A program made the translations under genes and the position numbers. Shown here one piece after another: positions 24,958-42,379 of a stretch of 64,000 nt of DNA. Each line of letters opens with the position of its first letter. The stretch's first letter is position 1. The stretch spans positions 24,177,962 through 24,241,961 of the forward strand of contig CM065695.1 of NCBI GenBank assembly GCA_017654935.2, written 5' to 3'. The notes under the pieces were generated by a model. It ran no database searches and had not been told where the DNA came from. It saw only the letters and a program-made list of their open reading frames with translations. The stretch is from Phymorhynchus buccinoides (taxonomy: Eukaryota > Mollusca > Gastropoda > Neogastropoda > Raphitomidae).

Positions 24958-25437
24958 TTAACTCACTCAGGACTGGCCAAATTATTTCCCCCTTGTTCTG
25001 TGGGGACTGGGCATTTGACTAGGTTCGTAAAATAATCACCAAAACCAAGTTATGAAGAGTTAGGCATCAATATTTTCAGAAAAGATTAGCAACACCATGC
25101 ACTAAACGATTGTAAAATATCAGATTCCTTACCTCCGTTGTTTGTCTCCTATTGACGAAAACAGCTAACACATAGAAAGAAGGAAAATTTCACATTCCGA
25201 TCTTTGACCCCCCTCTACAACCAAAGCTGAATATAAAGTCTGCAATGATTGGTTGATTTCAAGAGAGGCAAGGTCAAAGCAAACTGAAAATAGGTTATGA
25301 CTTCCCACCGGAAAGCTGATTACACGCCAGAAATTAAAACCTCTTGAAAACTCTTATGAGCCGGAGCTGGGCCATTCGTCCTAAACGGTTGCGCAAGCCA
25401 TGAGCCGGATCCGGCTCATTCGCCCCGAGTGAGTTAA
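24958..25437. mobile_element. TTAA MITE, CTCACTCRGG family (left arm)
   Basis: Ends TTAACTCACTCAGGACTGG and, in reverse complement, TTAACTCACTCGGGGCGAAT, with TTAA on both sides. It begins about 120 bp downstream of the stop codon of gene copy 1. Mirror copy at 51,984-52,462. Confidence 0.8.
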
Positions 25438-25559
25438 TAATTGGCATACGCCAGTGAGATAGGCACATTACAAGGTGTAAACATGTGGAAACAATATGCA
25501 TGAATGGTGTGGGTGCACCAACAAGCTGAAGCTCTGATTAAACAGGGAAAGGCCACAAA

Positions 25560-26323
25560 TTACTCCACATGGATGACAATGTGTTCTTCAGGCTCTTTTT
25601 CGATGATGTAGCAATCATCATCCCTCATGAAAATTACACCGTCTCCTTCCTGCTCCTCCTTTCCCATGTACACACCGCTGTCGTCTTCAATGGCGTTTAT
25701 GCAAATTTCACTGTCATCGTTGTCTGAAGCATCAACAACTGCAAGCCCTTTGGTCCACCGCTGCGCCTCCTCCTTCTCTGCTCCATTCATTGACCCCTCG
25801 TTAAACTGGAAAAACTTCTGCTTCGGAGTAATATTAGATGTGCGACTGTTGTTGATGACAGGTTCCTCAAGTTCCTGTTGACACGCCCTCTGGTGGCTGA
25901 AGAGTCCGATCCTGGATCGGCATACTTTTTGGCATGAAGCGCATGGAAAACCCCGGGTCGGGCGGTTCGGTGTGGTCGATGCGTAGCTGTCGTGCTTCTC
26001 GATTTTCACTGGTGAAATCAAGGCACCGCGGTTCTGTTCAGGTGGAACCTTAGCCAACGCAGAGCTCTCTCCAATGCCGCCATTGGCTGGAGGCAAGTCT
26101 CCATTTTTGTCGTCTGATTGCGTAGGATGGTCTCCCCTGCTTTCAGGCTCAATCTTGATGACAGCAGGGGTCTCCACTGTTGGGGGTGCAGTTGACGGCA
26201 CCAGTGGCCTGTAGCGGAGCACCAGTTCTTCAATCAGCTCATAAGGGAAATATCTCCTCACGAACTGCCCTGTTGGCACGACGGGGGTCATGGTGGTCCT
26301 TCCCTCTCTCGAAACAATGGTCC
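25560..26323 (-). CDS. Terminal exon of copy 1 with C2HC zinc finger
   Basis: 253 codons after a split codon, opening TIVSREGRTT. It differs from the right-arm version by one extra Pro codon (MTPVVPTG against MTVVPTG) and a few substitutions (Thr/Met, Asp/Asn, Thr/Ser). That the frame survives a codon-sized indel suggests either selection or very recent divergence. Confidence 0.75.
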
Positions 26324-29300
26324 CTAAAAAATCCACAAATAACTTAATGTAAAATGTTTACATGCACAAAGGAATGCATGCAAACACACAGAGTCATGCA
26401 AGCCATCACATACACACATATCGCCTTGGCATAAGACTGTCTCAGACTAATTGACATAAGCTAGAGCACCAAGGCTACATCAAAATGTTGTTATGTTCTG
26501 CATAGTTATGCCGGGATTGTCTTTAGCCATGGCAAGCTCCTAGCATAACATCATCGGTCCAAAATCCTCCGAAGGGAAAAAGCAGAATCAAAGAGAGTGA
26601 TAGATTAGACGAAGTTACAAGCATGGCTTCCAGAAGGTTGGGGAACCATTTGTACAAAAGACCTCACATATCCCCAATCATCACTAGCTTCGAGCTTAGT
26701 GTTGCTCTAATTGTCTTTCTGTTTGATCGTTTTCAAATGAATAAAGATTTGTTTAAACCATCACTAGTCCTATTATATAACTGTATATATGAGACGCAGG
26801 GATCTCAGTCTGATCTGAAAGAAAAAGTACATTGTACTGCTTAATAGTCTGTAAAATACATCACTTCAAAACAAGAAGGCAACCAACCCAGGGCATCTTT
26901 TTTATGTTTGAAAACGTCCCTCTTGGTCAGGCAGTGTAGCTTGGAGTCTGCGTTGGGGTCTTCTGCGCCTGTGCAAGTCCCATACTTGTTAATAGAGACA
27001 ATCTCCTCTGCCTGCCCTGCACTATAAAGTTCCACCCGGATGACTCCTGCGTGTTCTCCCAGAGGGTTGGCCGTCACCTGGAGACAATACAAAAGGTCAC
27101 CGTGAGTATCAGGAACAAACAATACTTTGCAAAAGAAAGGTATACGTCTACTACAAAAAATGACACACACTGTTGTTATTCATCTGTTTTGTGTAAAAAG
27201 AAAACAACTCATTAACCCTTTCACTGCCAATGTTGCATTTTAGCACCACAATAGTTAACACCTATGTCACCAAAAGGCATCAAATCAGAGCCTGTTATCC
27301 AAAGACCCTATTTTCTTCATTTGGGGAGGTAAGGATAGGCCTAATGTTATATACGTCACAGAGGAATTCGTTGCATATATTTTATTTGTTCTACCCAGTT
27401 AAGTTTAATGGCATTTTTTGGCTGAGAAATGGCTGGTGGTGAAAGGGTTAAAGTAACCAAAACAGAATTTCCAATTTTTGTAGCCACCATTTTGTTAATG
27501 TAGGAGTTGGAACACAACTGTTGCTAAGTGACTCCACGATATTCCCTAAAAATAAGGCCCAAATGGCTATGAGATACGGTCGAAGGGAAGCAATCGAAGC
27601 ATAAATGAGTGTACTTTGACTTTTAACAGTAAGCTCCCTTGACTACGCTATTTGTGGATGGAAAAAAAAATCGGAATTTCAGACGGCAGTTGTCTGAAAC
27701 AGTCACAAAAACGGCAAACATCTGCCATCATGACTCCTGAATGAGTTAACCTGTTGAAAAAATGAAAAAGGCACACACACAAAAATCCCCTGAGTTGCTA
27801 TAAATAATAATAATAATAATAATAATGACAATTTATATAGCGCTTATTCTCCTTATGGGGCTCTAAGAGCTTCACAAAGAAGTTAAAAATCTGAGCAAAA
27901 ACAACAACAAAACAACGCACTTTTCATAAGGAACAACCCGAAACAAAATATTGATAACTACACCCACATCACCACCCCCCCCCTTCACACTCCCCTAGAA
28001 TCCAAACCATTACAAATAGCGTTTTCCATGCAAAAAGCAATACAGATTGGTCTCTCTCTCTCTCTCGCTCTAGGTCTCTCTCCATCTCACAAGACGATGG
28101 TGATGTAGCGCTATATGGTGAACAGGCATCAAACGAAACCTCAATCATGAAGTTCCTGAAGATTGTCATAGCCAAGCTTAGATACTGGGGACAAGATTCG
28201 TATTACATGTATTTGTTAAATTTGTTGAATTTTAAAAAAAGTTAACATACAAGTAATCCCGATCGAAATATCTTGACGAAATGATCTGTCCGTCCATGTG
28301 GATCTTTATCCACATCACGTCCTCAACCTTAAGCTGCAGCTGGATGGTGAAAGGAACCACAGGGTACTTCTGAAACACAGTTATAAAGTATCCCACTGTA
28401 TGGCATACAGGTGCCGTGACTTGAACGGTTTGGAGACGATGGTCTGTCCGTCTAAGTGGACCTTCATCCACATCACGTCCTCACAGTGACGCTGCAGCTG
28501 GATGGTGAAGGGCACCACAGGGTACTTCTGAAACACAGTTATAAAGTATCCCACTGTATGGCATACAGGTGCCGTGACTTGAACGGTTTGGAGACGATGG
28601 TCTGTCCGTCTAAGTGGACCTTCATCCACATCACGTCCTCACAGTGACGCTGCAGCTGGATGGTGAAGGGCACCACAGGGTACTTCTGAAACACAGATAT
28701 AAAGTATCCCACTGTATGGCTGCCTCAAAATCAAACAAGCAGATAAACACACAGACATGCCTACCCCCAAATTTGCTTTTCAGGAACACTCCCACTCAAA
28801 ATCCGTAACAGAGCATGATTTTCAGGAACATAGCTTCCGTCCAGCATCCATCTTCATGGAATTCGCGCACTCCGACGCTTGAAGCTGCCAAGCGCGTAGC
28901 CGGTCAAATTTTGGCTCGACCTTGGTGAAAAGCTCTCTCGGAAAACTTTGAGGCTGACTTTCGTAAGCTTTCGGTATTGCTCCGAATCGGACTTGCTGGG
29001 CCTAACTATTTCTTAGTTAGGTGCATAACGGCAGCATGATGCATCTGCGCTCACAATTGACAGGAAACTGTCTGAGCGATTGAAGAAGAAGAATCTTCAT
29101 ATTCTGTAACGTTCACAACATGCCATGTCTACAAGCCTAAAACAAAACAGCAAAGTAATCCAGTGTACTGATGTCACAAACAAGCAGCTGAACACAACTG
29201 ATACTCATTCATATTAATACAGCCCATCATATCGTCAACAAATCTGAATGCAGTTTTGCTGGCTTATCCCGTACTTGGTAAAACTAGAAGCACATTACTT

Positions 29301-30164
29301 TTCTTTCATTAATCTGAAATAATGTGAATGAAATTGAAAAAGACTAGTCTATGAGGTTGTCTTGTTTCAGCGCATAACAGAATTGCTCATCCTGACTTTA
29401 AGGATACACATCTTGGACATTTTTTTCCCATTCATTTTAAACACAGTATCATAGTATGTGCATGTATTATTCATATTATATAATAAGATTGTTTTCTTTC
29501 GATATAATTTAGAATTACAGATGAGCATAATCATCACTTTAGTAATGTACACATCTTGGTTACATTTTACATTCATCAATTTTCTTTTTCAATTTTGCCT
29601 GAAAATAAGAGAAGATTGAATAAATATGGATACGTAAGAAAAGTTAACAATTTAAATGTCATATTGACAACAGTTTTAGTTGTTTTTTGTTTACATTTCA
29701 AACTTTTACATCCCATGGATATAAATGAAATAACCCCTTTGGTGAGCATATTACAGTCGAACCTCCTTATTATTCATAGCCGATGAGGTTTAACCGAGCG
29801 TGGTTACCGCTACACCTATCTGTATTGTTAAAAACTCGGGGACTTTACTGGTGTTGCACTGGGCATTGCCTCCAGTATTGTTCCCACCATCTTTGTATTA
29901 CAAATGTCCCATATGTGTCTATGACCGAGAGGACGTAAAACATCATTTTCATACCTAACAAGGGAGCCTTTTAACACATACAAATGATACATCATGCAGA
30001 CTACTCTATGAGGGAATCGGTCTACCTGCTGGTCCTCCTCCATGATGTAGGATCCTGCTCCGTGTAAATTGACCTCCATAATGGATTCTCCATTGATCAC
30101 GTATTCTGGCAATTTGCTGCCATTGACGCAGACCCAAAAAGAAAAAGCCTTTCCTTCAGGCATC
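25560..30164 (-). CDS. DUF7918-like gene, copy 1 (probably frame-broken)
   Basis: Minus strand. Exon A 30,164-30,026 (ATG at 30,163); three tandem exon Bs 28,685-28,567, 28,527-28,409 and 28,369-28,251; exon D 27,077-26,888; terminal exon E 26,323-25,560. All have GT/AG borders. The encoded pattern WVCVNGSKLPEY...GSYIMEED...FTIQLQ...MKVHLDGQ...GVIRVELYS parallels the fungal DUF7918 fold as I recall it. Exon E adds IKIEPES (SUMO-acceptor-like), a C2HC zinc finger and an acidic tail. No exon C equivalent is found, and joining B (phase 2) to D (phase 0) gives an immediate TGA. Either an unseen exon exists or the copy cannot make full-length protein. It is the near-identical mirror of copy 3. Confidence 0.7.
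26428..26575 (-). repeat. Unclassified dispersed repeat, partial copy
   Basis: Contains CCTTGGCATAAGACTGTCTC and CTCCTAGCATAACATCATC. It belongs to the family seen complete at 39,541-39,840. It lies immediately upstream of the last exon of copy 1, inside the D-E intron; copy 3 has it in the same place at 50,860-51,005. Confidence 0.7.
27212..27451. mobile_element. TTAA MITE, CCCTTTCACYGCCA family (left arm)
   Basis: Ends TTAACCCTTTCACTGCCAAT and, in reverse complement, TTAACCCTTTCACCACCAGC. It lies in the intron just upstream of exon D of copy 1. Mirror at 49,932-50,213, which has an extra partial internal duplication (two CTTTGGATAACAGG stretches near 50,096-50,135). Confidence 0.85.
27800..28110. 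mobile_element. LINE/SINE 3' tail with ATT microsatellite (left arm)
   Basis: An AAT run at about 27,802-27,826 is followed by ATTTATATAGCGCTTATTCT, the reverse complement of the GCGCTATATAAAT(ATT)n terminus of L2/CR1-related elements. The body extends towards about 28,110. It sits where exon C would be expected in copy 1. Confidence 0.65.
28251..28685 (-). repeat. Tandem triplication of coding exon B, 158-bp period (left arm)
   Basis: Three 119-nt exons, 28,685-28,567, 28,527-28,409 and 28,369-28,251, are separated by 39-nt GT...AG spacers. The first two are identical as far as I can read; the third is diverged (IQLQLKVEDVMW against IQLQRHCEDVMW). Each exon enters in phase 0 and leaves in phase 2, so any two spliced together would shift frame. 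Confidence 0.9.
28980..29092 (+). mobile_element. GAA-tailed retroposon, 3' part
   Basis: Contains GGGCCTAACTATTTCTTAGT, GCATAACGGCAGCATGATGC and ACAATTGACAGGAAACTG, ending GAAGAAGAA. It lies in the A-B intron of copy 1, with the mirror at 48,245-48,358. Confidence 0.65.
29757..29945 (-). mobile_element. Dispersed repeat, TTTACGTCCTCTCGGTC block
   Basis: Shares CATAGCCGATGAGGTTTAAC, TAAAAACTCGGGGACTTTAC and CACATATGGGACATTTG (or their complements) with 18,584-18,775, 47,394-47,582 and 58,620-58,815. One edge reads ACAGTCGAACCTCCTTATTA, like a pogo-type terminus. The nature of the element is unresolved. Confidence 0.5.
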
Positions 30165-30579
30165 CTGCACAGCAAAACATTGCCCTTTCAACAGAAATGT
30201 TAAAAGCTCTATTTTATAGAAGGGATACTGAAAACGTAGAGATTGTGTGTATTTACGCACTGGAGCTCTCAAATCACCCCCTAGAATGTCAAACCATGCG
30301 TGAGATTTACCCTTTAAAATCTCAAATGATGATTTATGCGTTAACACAGCCGCTAATTTTCAGTAAGATAATGACGTTGCTCATTTCAATAGTCAGTCTG
30401 CTAGGCCAAACTAGGCTACTGCCACAATGAGGAGTCGCTAATCTAGATATAAAATTCTTAAAAGATTGTGCAGAAACTGCCAGAACGCAATAAAAATAGG
30501 AAACTTGTTTATTTATCAAAATCCAATAAAATCGTTTCAAACACTTGATATTCCTTTCGTCAACAAGCCACCAGTCTGG

Positions 30580-30950
30580 CAAGTGTTAAACTCATTCAAG
30601 TCGTTCCAGCCATAAATGTGCGGAATTAATAGATAGCTGGGGGGTCAATTTAATGCATTTGCTTCCAAGGGAAGTAAATCTGTGTGCACAACATACCTTG
30701 GTCAGTTCTATACGTTGCTTCGCTCCCTTAGACCACAATTTTTGCCTCTGACTTTGCTTTTGTAGTGGTTTGTTTTGTGGGGTAACCAATTTGTGTAGAG
30801 AGTTTTTCTATATAAAGTCTATCTGATCTACCACTTCCATATGTCTAAACCTGAAGTAAAAACCTGTAATCTTCTTTCATTTCTCCTTTTGTTTGTGTGT
30901 TTTGTTTTGTGTGTATGGCTGGAGTGATTTGTAGTTTTTTTTAATAATTC
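30580..30950 (-). repeat. Dispersed ~370-bp repeat, left-arm copy
   Basis: The reverse complement matches 46,390-46,760 and, more distantly, the TTAA-flanked element at 34,233-34,619, sharing AAATCACTCCAGCCATACAC, TTTTTACTTCAGGTTTAGAC and AAATTGTGGTCTAAGGGAG. It is probably another copy of that MITE with degraded ends. Confidence 0.65.
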
Positions 30951-31092
30951 AAAATCCTTGCGATGCGATTGTTCTTAAAAAAACCCAACCCACACACAAA
31001 AAGTTATCAGTAGGTGTGCGAGTAAAAAGAGTATGTTGTGTGCATGTACGTGCGTGCGTGTGTCTGTGTAAGTGACGTTTATTTACATAGTA

Positions 31093-31592
31093 NNNNNNNN
31101 NNNNNNNNNNNNNNNNNNNNNNNNNNNNNNNNNNNNNNNNNNNNNNNNNNNNNNNNNNNNNNNNNNNNNNNNNNNNNNNNNNNNNNNNNNNNNNNNNNNN
31201 NNNNNNNNNNNNNNNNNNNNNNNNNNNNNNNNNNNNNNNNNNNNNNNNNNNNNNNNNNNNNNNNNNNNNNNNNNNNNNNNNNNNNNNNNNNNNNNNNNNN
31301 NNNNNNNNNNNNNNNNNNNNNNNNNNNNNNNNNNNNNNNNNNNNNNNNNNNNNNNNNNNNNNNNNNNNNNNNNNNNNNNNNNNNNNNNNNNNNNNNNNNN
31401 NNNNNNNNNNNNNNNNNNNNNNNNNNNNNNNNNNNNNNNNNNNNNNNNNNNNNNNNNNNNNNNNNNNNNNNNNNNNNNNNNNNNNNNNNNNNNNNNNNNN
31501 NNNNNNNNNNNNNNNNNNNNNNNNNNNNNNNNNNNNNNNNNNNNNNNNNNNNNNNNNNNNNNNNNNNNNNNNNNNNNNNNNNNNNNNNNNNN
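31093..31592. other. Assembly gap, 500 N
   Basis: Exactly 500 N, a typical fixed placeholder for a scaffold join of unknown size. The left-arm/right-arm homology stops here to within about two bases. Apparent reading frames through the N run are meaningless. Confidence 0.99.
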
Positions 31593-31935
31593 TTATATAG
31601 CGCTTTACCTCAAGTGAGCCCAAAGCGCTTTACAATCAAATATTCATCAAGTAAGACAACAAAAATAGTGTTTAAGCAGACTCATTATTCATCTTTCATT
31701 CAGTAAGCCATACAACTAAGTTGCACGGACCGACCACATGCACCAACACACATACTGCTTTATTACACAAACGTTAGAGGATACACATACAAGTACAATC
31801 AGACACAACGTACGCACACAGACAAACACACACACATGCATACAAACACACATGCACACACATATGCATGCTCACACAACACACAAGACCAAAACACACA
31901 CAACAAGCACATATGCATGCATGTACATACACATG

Positions 31936-31966
<31 letters not shown>

Positions 31967-32200
31967 CACAAAACACAGCACAAACCTCCTATTCAATCAT
32001 CCCTCACATGCACACAAAGATAGACAACTCACTGCAAATATTTAGGGAACAGCAGGAAAAAGATGTGTTTTAAGAGAGGTTTTGAATGTGGAGACTGAGT
32101 TGGAGTGTCGGAGAGGAGAAGGCAGAGAATTCCAAAGGGATGGTGTTTGACAGGAAAAAGAACGTTGGCCAGCAGATTTGAGACGGGAAAGGAGACAAGA
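31593..32200 (-). mobile_element. L2/CR1-like LINE 3' fragment with CA-rich insert
   Basis: Minus strand, about 32,170-32,050, reads QRSFSCQTPSLWNSLPSPLR then STFKTSLKTHLFPAVP and a stop, the C-terminal signature of L2/CR1 reverse transcriptases. Downstream CA-rich sequence (31,790-31,970) leads to the terminus CAAAGCGCTATATAA-like tail at 31,593-31,640. The gap truncates it. Confidence 0.75.
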
Positions 32201-32279
32201 ATCAATTTTTAGAAATAAGAATCTATTAAGATAGAGCTTTCAACATTTCTGTTGAAAATGCAATGTATTGCTGTGCAGG

Positions 32280-38502
<6,223 letters not shown>

Positions 38503-38776
38503 TTTGGGTCCTTTTCTGGATGAATTGGGTTGAAGTGACGATTTGAATGACTTAGCTTTTGCCATAATTCAAGGACCATAAGCTGCAATTTCCCCCCCCC
38601 CCCCCCCCTCTATTTGATCAGGAGGACGGGAACGTTGATGTGGAGTTAACAGGGCCCTTTCCCTGTTGATATTGAGTTTAATAGATTGGACTGAAGACTG
38701 CTGATTTTTGTAAACCAGAAAAATGGTATCATTAAGTGGAATGACTTGGCTTTTTTCTTGCTAAATGTTATAGGTA

Positions 38777-38927
38777 AAGGGCCAGCCACACGTCCACTAA
38801 AACCGTACGACTGTACGATACGATTCTATCACATGGTCTCCAAGAACAAGTGTGATTTGCGCTTCGGGATCACGTGATCAAATCGTATCGTACAATCATA
38901 CGATTTTAGCTGATGTTGCTAGCCCTT
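38777..38927. mobile_element. 151-bp foldback MITE just downstream of copy 2
   Basis: The two halves are near-perfect inverted copies over about 60 bp: AAGGGCCAGCCACACGTCC and, in reverse complement from the right, AAGGGCTAGCAACATCAGC, then both AAAAxCGTAxGAxTGTACGA and TACGATT. It begins 275 bp after the stop codon, so it may fold into a long hairpin in the 3' UTR if transcribed. Confidence 0.8.
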
Positions 38928-39329
38928 GAGTTGGTATGAAAACTGCAATATTTTTTACCAGGGTTATATCACTCATGTTGCGTGACTTGGCTTGTTTTCC
39001 CCTGAAAATTTCAATGGATTGGGATGAATACTGAGCAATTTTTCATCATGAAACAAAATGTGACTTTTTTTTTTTACTTGATAAGGGGCTAGATTTTGAG
39101 AAAAAAGAGAGAAAAGAAAGGTCAACTTTTTGAAATTAGTTTATTTGGACTTTCTGTCAAGTATAGATTAAGAGGCAACAAAAATTGTTTTTTTATCACA
39201 CCAAATCTTAAAAGTTATGCCTGAGATTATTCTGAACGCCATAAACGCAAGTGTCTGTTATGCTTTTACAGATCTCTTGAAAAATTGCTGCTAGCCGTTT
39301 TATGAAATGTGGTTGCCTTCTGGAAAATG

Positions 39330-40520
39330 GTGCAAATGATTGTCTTCTTCAGAATGGTTAAAATAGTTGTCTTCTTGAAAATGGTAAAAATGGCTTTGTT
39401 TTCGAAAATGGTTGTCATTCTTGAAAATCATAATGGTTAAAACGCTTGTTGAAAATGTTTAAAACTGTTGTCTTCTTCAAAATTATTAAAATGGTTTTCT
39501 TAAAAAAGGTTGTCTTCTTGAAAATGGTTGTCTTGTTGTTGTACCCTGGCTTAACGACTCCAGGGATCATCCCAACAGCCGAAGCACTTGAATATTATGG
39601 TACAAATGCACCAGCCAAGGATGAGAACATTATGTGTGTGACCGGTTTTGATTATTCTGCCACGTGGGCAGCCACACTCCAACTTCAGAGGATTTTTGGA
39701 CTGATGATGTTATGCTAGGAGCCTGGCATGGCTAAAGACAATCCTTGCATAACTATGCAGAACATAACAAGATTTTGATGTAGCCTTGGTGTTCTAGCTT
39801 ATGTCAATTGGTCTGACACAGCCTTATGCCAAGGCGTGGTTGTCTTGAAAACAGTTGTCTTAAATGGTTGTCTCCTTGAAATGGTTTTCTTCTTGAAAAT
39901 GATTGTCTTCTTGAAAATGGTTGTCTTTTTGAAAACGGTTGTCTTCTTGAAAATGGTAAAAATTGTTTTCTTGTTGTACCCTGGCCAAAAAACTCCATGG
40001 ATCATCCCAGCAGCTGAAGAATTTGAACACTATAGTACAAATGCTCTAGCTAGGAATGAGAACCATTTTGGATTACCCCGCCACATGGGCAGCCATACTC
40101 CGTCTTCAGATGATTTTGGGAGACTGATGATGCTATGCTAGGAGCTTGTCATGGCTAAAGACAATCCCCGCATAACTATGCAGAGCATAGTGGTTGTCTT
40201 TCTTGAGAGTGATTGAAAGGGTTGGCTTTGATAGAATGGTTGAAATGTTTTTTTTGAGAATGGTTAAAATTGGTTGTTGTTTTTATAATGGTTGAAAATG
40301 GTTGTGATTTTGAGAATTGTTAAAACTGTTGTCTTTTTGAGAATGGTTGAAATGGTTGCCTTTTTGAGAATGGTTAAATGGTTGTCTTTTTGAGAATGGT
40401 TGAAATTGGGGATTGGTTGTCTTTTTGAGAATAGTTAAATTGGTTGTCTTTTTGAGAATGGTTAGAATTGGTTGCCTTTTTGAGAATGGTTGAAATTGGT
40501 TGCCTTTTTGAGAATGCTTG
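39330..40520 (+). repeat. 28-bp-type repeats interleaved with two copies of a dispersed repeat
   Basis: TTCTTGAAAATGGTTGTC and TTTTTGAGAATGGTTGAAAT units at 39,330-39,540, 39,833-39,970 and 40,195-40,520 are interrupted by dispersed-repeat copies at 39,541-39,840 and 39,975-40,190. The repeat type matches that downstream of copies 1 and 3, so the array predates the duplication that made copies 2 and 3. Confidence 0.85.
39541..39840 (+). repeat. Unclassified ~300-bp dispersed repeat, most complete copy
   Basis: Blocks in order: TACCCTGGCTTAACGACTCC, GGGATCATCCCAACAGCCGA, CAAATGCACCAGCC, CACGTGGGCAGCCACACTCC, GATGATGTTATGCTAGGAGC, CATAACTATGCAGAACATAA, CCTTGGTGTTCTAGCTTATG, TTATGCCAAGG. Copies or parts also occur at 22,470-22,600, 26,428-26,575, 39,975-40,190, 50,860-51,005, 54,690-54,845 and 60,163-60,470. 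I see no clear terminal repeats. Confidence 0.65.
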
Positions 40521-41860
40521 CAAGTGGTTGGAAATGATAGCACTGCACTATTGATGTATAAATGCTGGATTCTAATGAGCAGGCATGAAAACAGCTCCGC
40601 CGTCTTCGCTGAACATTTTTTGCAATTGAAACAATCTCCGCCGGAAAAAAAAAATCCGCCGGAAATGTAACCGTGACAGACTTGTGATAAAGACTTGTGC
40701 CAAGATTGTTGCACTGCACGCTCTATGGCAGGTTGAGGGGTACTAATGTCACTATCATAAATGATAATCCATGCTTGTTTTGTTGGAAAAGTTGGGTTGA
40801 TCATGTTGATGTCACCTGTGATTTTACTTTTGCTCAACAAAACTGCGTGTGGGGTGTTTATTTTGTTGTTGGTTTTTCAGCCATTTTTGTTGACTTTTAA
40901 AAAAGTTACAGTTTTGTTGTGCAATTAAAAATGATTCTAAAAGATAAGTTGCCATAATCTATATTCAGTTAAGTGTGAACTGTTTAAACTTGCCATAATC
41001 TTTATTTTTGTTTCCGTGTGAGCTGTTAAGACTGTTGCCATAATCCACTGTCAACTGAGTGTGAGTTATTTCAACTGCAGAGGTAATATTTTGATAGATT
41101 TGTGTCAAGGTTTTGTGTTGTTGGTAAGGCTATTACAATGAAAGTTATAGTTTGTAGCTGCTTCTTCTGCATTCCCAGGCCATATGGCCACAATGGGTAA
41201 GGTACGTATGTGTCCAGTTTTCAGTTTTCACTGGTCTCCCCGCTGTGTACAGTCGACACATTCCGATTCCGGAGGAGCTCAAAGGAGAAAAATGATTTTT
41301 TTTTTTAAAGGGCAGGAGAATGGGCCTATAAGTCAGAAAGATAGTAGATGAAAAGGGAAAAGGCAGAGTCAAAGAGTGGCAGTTTAGAGGTAGTTACAAG
41401 CACAGAACTTCAAGAAGGTGGGTGAACTATTTTTACGAAAGCCCCCCCTGGGTATCCCCATGGGGAGAGACTCGTGGAGGGGGCGGGGACGTCCAGCTCC
41501 CTGTATGGAGGCACAAGGTATCCACCCACTGCCCCGGGTTTGTAGCAAATTTAAGAAACATGTGAAATGTTAAAACTGCAAGGAATTTGTATTGGAAAAG
41601 GCTGGTTTTGGCATTGATTTACTTTCCCAGATGCTTAATCCTGTTTGCATTGAGAAAGAAAAGCCATTTTGATCATTTTCATTTGTTTTGCAAATGATTT
41701 GGGGGATTTAGATCAAGCGTGGATTTAGCCTTCAAGGCATATGGAAATGCTCATATTGATTGAAATCATTCTTTTGGTTGTTTACAATAAAATCACCTAA
41801 TACCAATAATCTTGTTTGTTGATTCTCTGTGCAAACTGCAAATTACAATTTGTTTTATAA
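40521..41860. other. Diverged paralogous flank of copy 2, no separate gene seen
   Basis: Segments such as CTTGTTTTGTTGGAAAAGTT at 40,773, GCAGAGTCAAAGAG at 41,362 and ACAATAAAATCACCTAATAC at 41,786 recur in the same order in 57,300-58,440 downstream of copy 3. The whole block therefore belongs to an old direct duplication with copy 3. Repeat blocks of the GGGGGAACTATTTTTACGAA type occur at 41,280-41,470. Confidence 0.55.
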
Positions 41861-42300
41861 ATAATAATAATATTACATTTATATAGCTTCTTACCTCAAA
41901 TGAACCCAAAGCGCTTTACAACCAAGTGTTCAACAACGAGCAGACAACAAAAATAGTATTCAAGAATGACACAGCCAGCAACAACACATGCACATAGCAG
42001 CACACACAGACAGACACAGACACACAGTGACACACACACAGGCATGCAGGCACACATATACATACACACAACCTGCCAACAATACAGTATTTTTCTCTCC
42101 TGCCAACAATATTTGATGTGTGCAGTGCGCGCATGCGTGTGTGTGTGTATTTCTCTCCTATGTGTGTGTGTGTTTCTCTCTCCTCTGAGTGTGTGTACGT
42201 GTGTGTGTGTGTGTATCTTCTGGTGTGTGTGTGTGTGTGCAGCTGTCTCTGTGTGTGTGTGTCCGTGCAACCTAATGTCTATGATTTACTGAATATGAGA
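41861..42300 (-). mobile_element. L2/CR1-like 3' tail plus CA/GT-rich tract
   Basis: AATAATAATATTACATTTATATAGC then CCCAAAGCGCTTTACAACC (reported here in pieces) is the reversed terminus of an L2/CR1-related element. CA-rich (41,995-42,070) and GT-rich (42,135-42,265) sequence follows, so peptides rich in His/Thr or Cys/Val here are artefacts. Confidence 0.6.
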
Positions 42301-42379
42301 AAAAGATAAGAGTCTGTGTGTATGTATATATGTGCATGCGTGCCTGCATGCCAGTGTGTGTCACTGTGTGTCTGTCTTT

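Larger units (their letters stand above)
14419..31092 (-). repeat. Left arm of a ~17 kb inverted duplication
   Basis: Read in reverse complement, this block matches 46,261-64,000 in order and nearly base for base: LINE, CA/GT arrays, TTAA elements, 28-bp, 71-bp and 24-bp arrays, and all recognisable exons of the gene copy. Differences are scattered substitutions, array copy numbers and a few indels. The inner end stops at the N gap. The outer limit cannot be set because 14,419 pairs with the last base of the window. Confidence 0.95.

Noticed and set aside
31093..31592. Long open frames running through the gap
   Set aside because: They consist of unknown residues from N bases.
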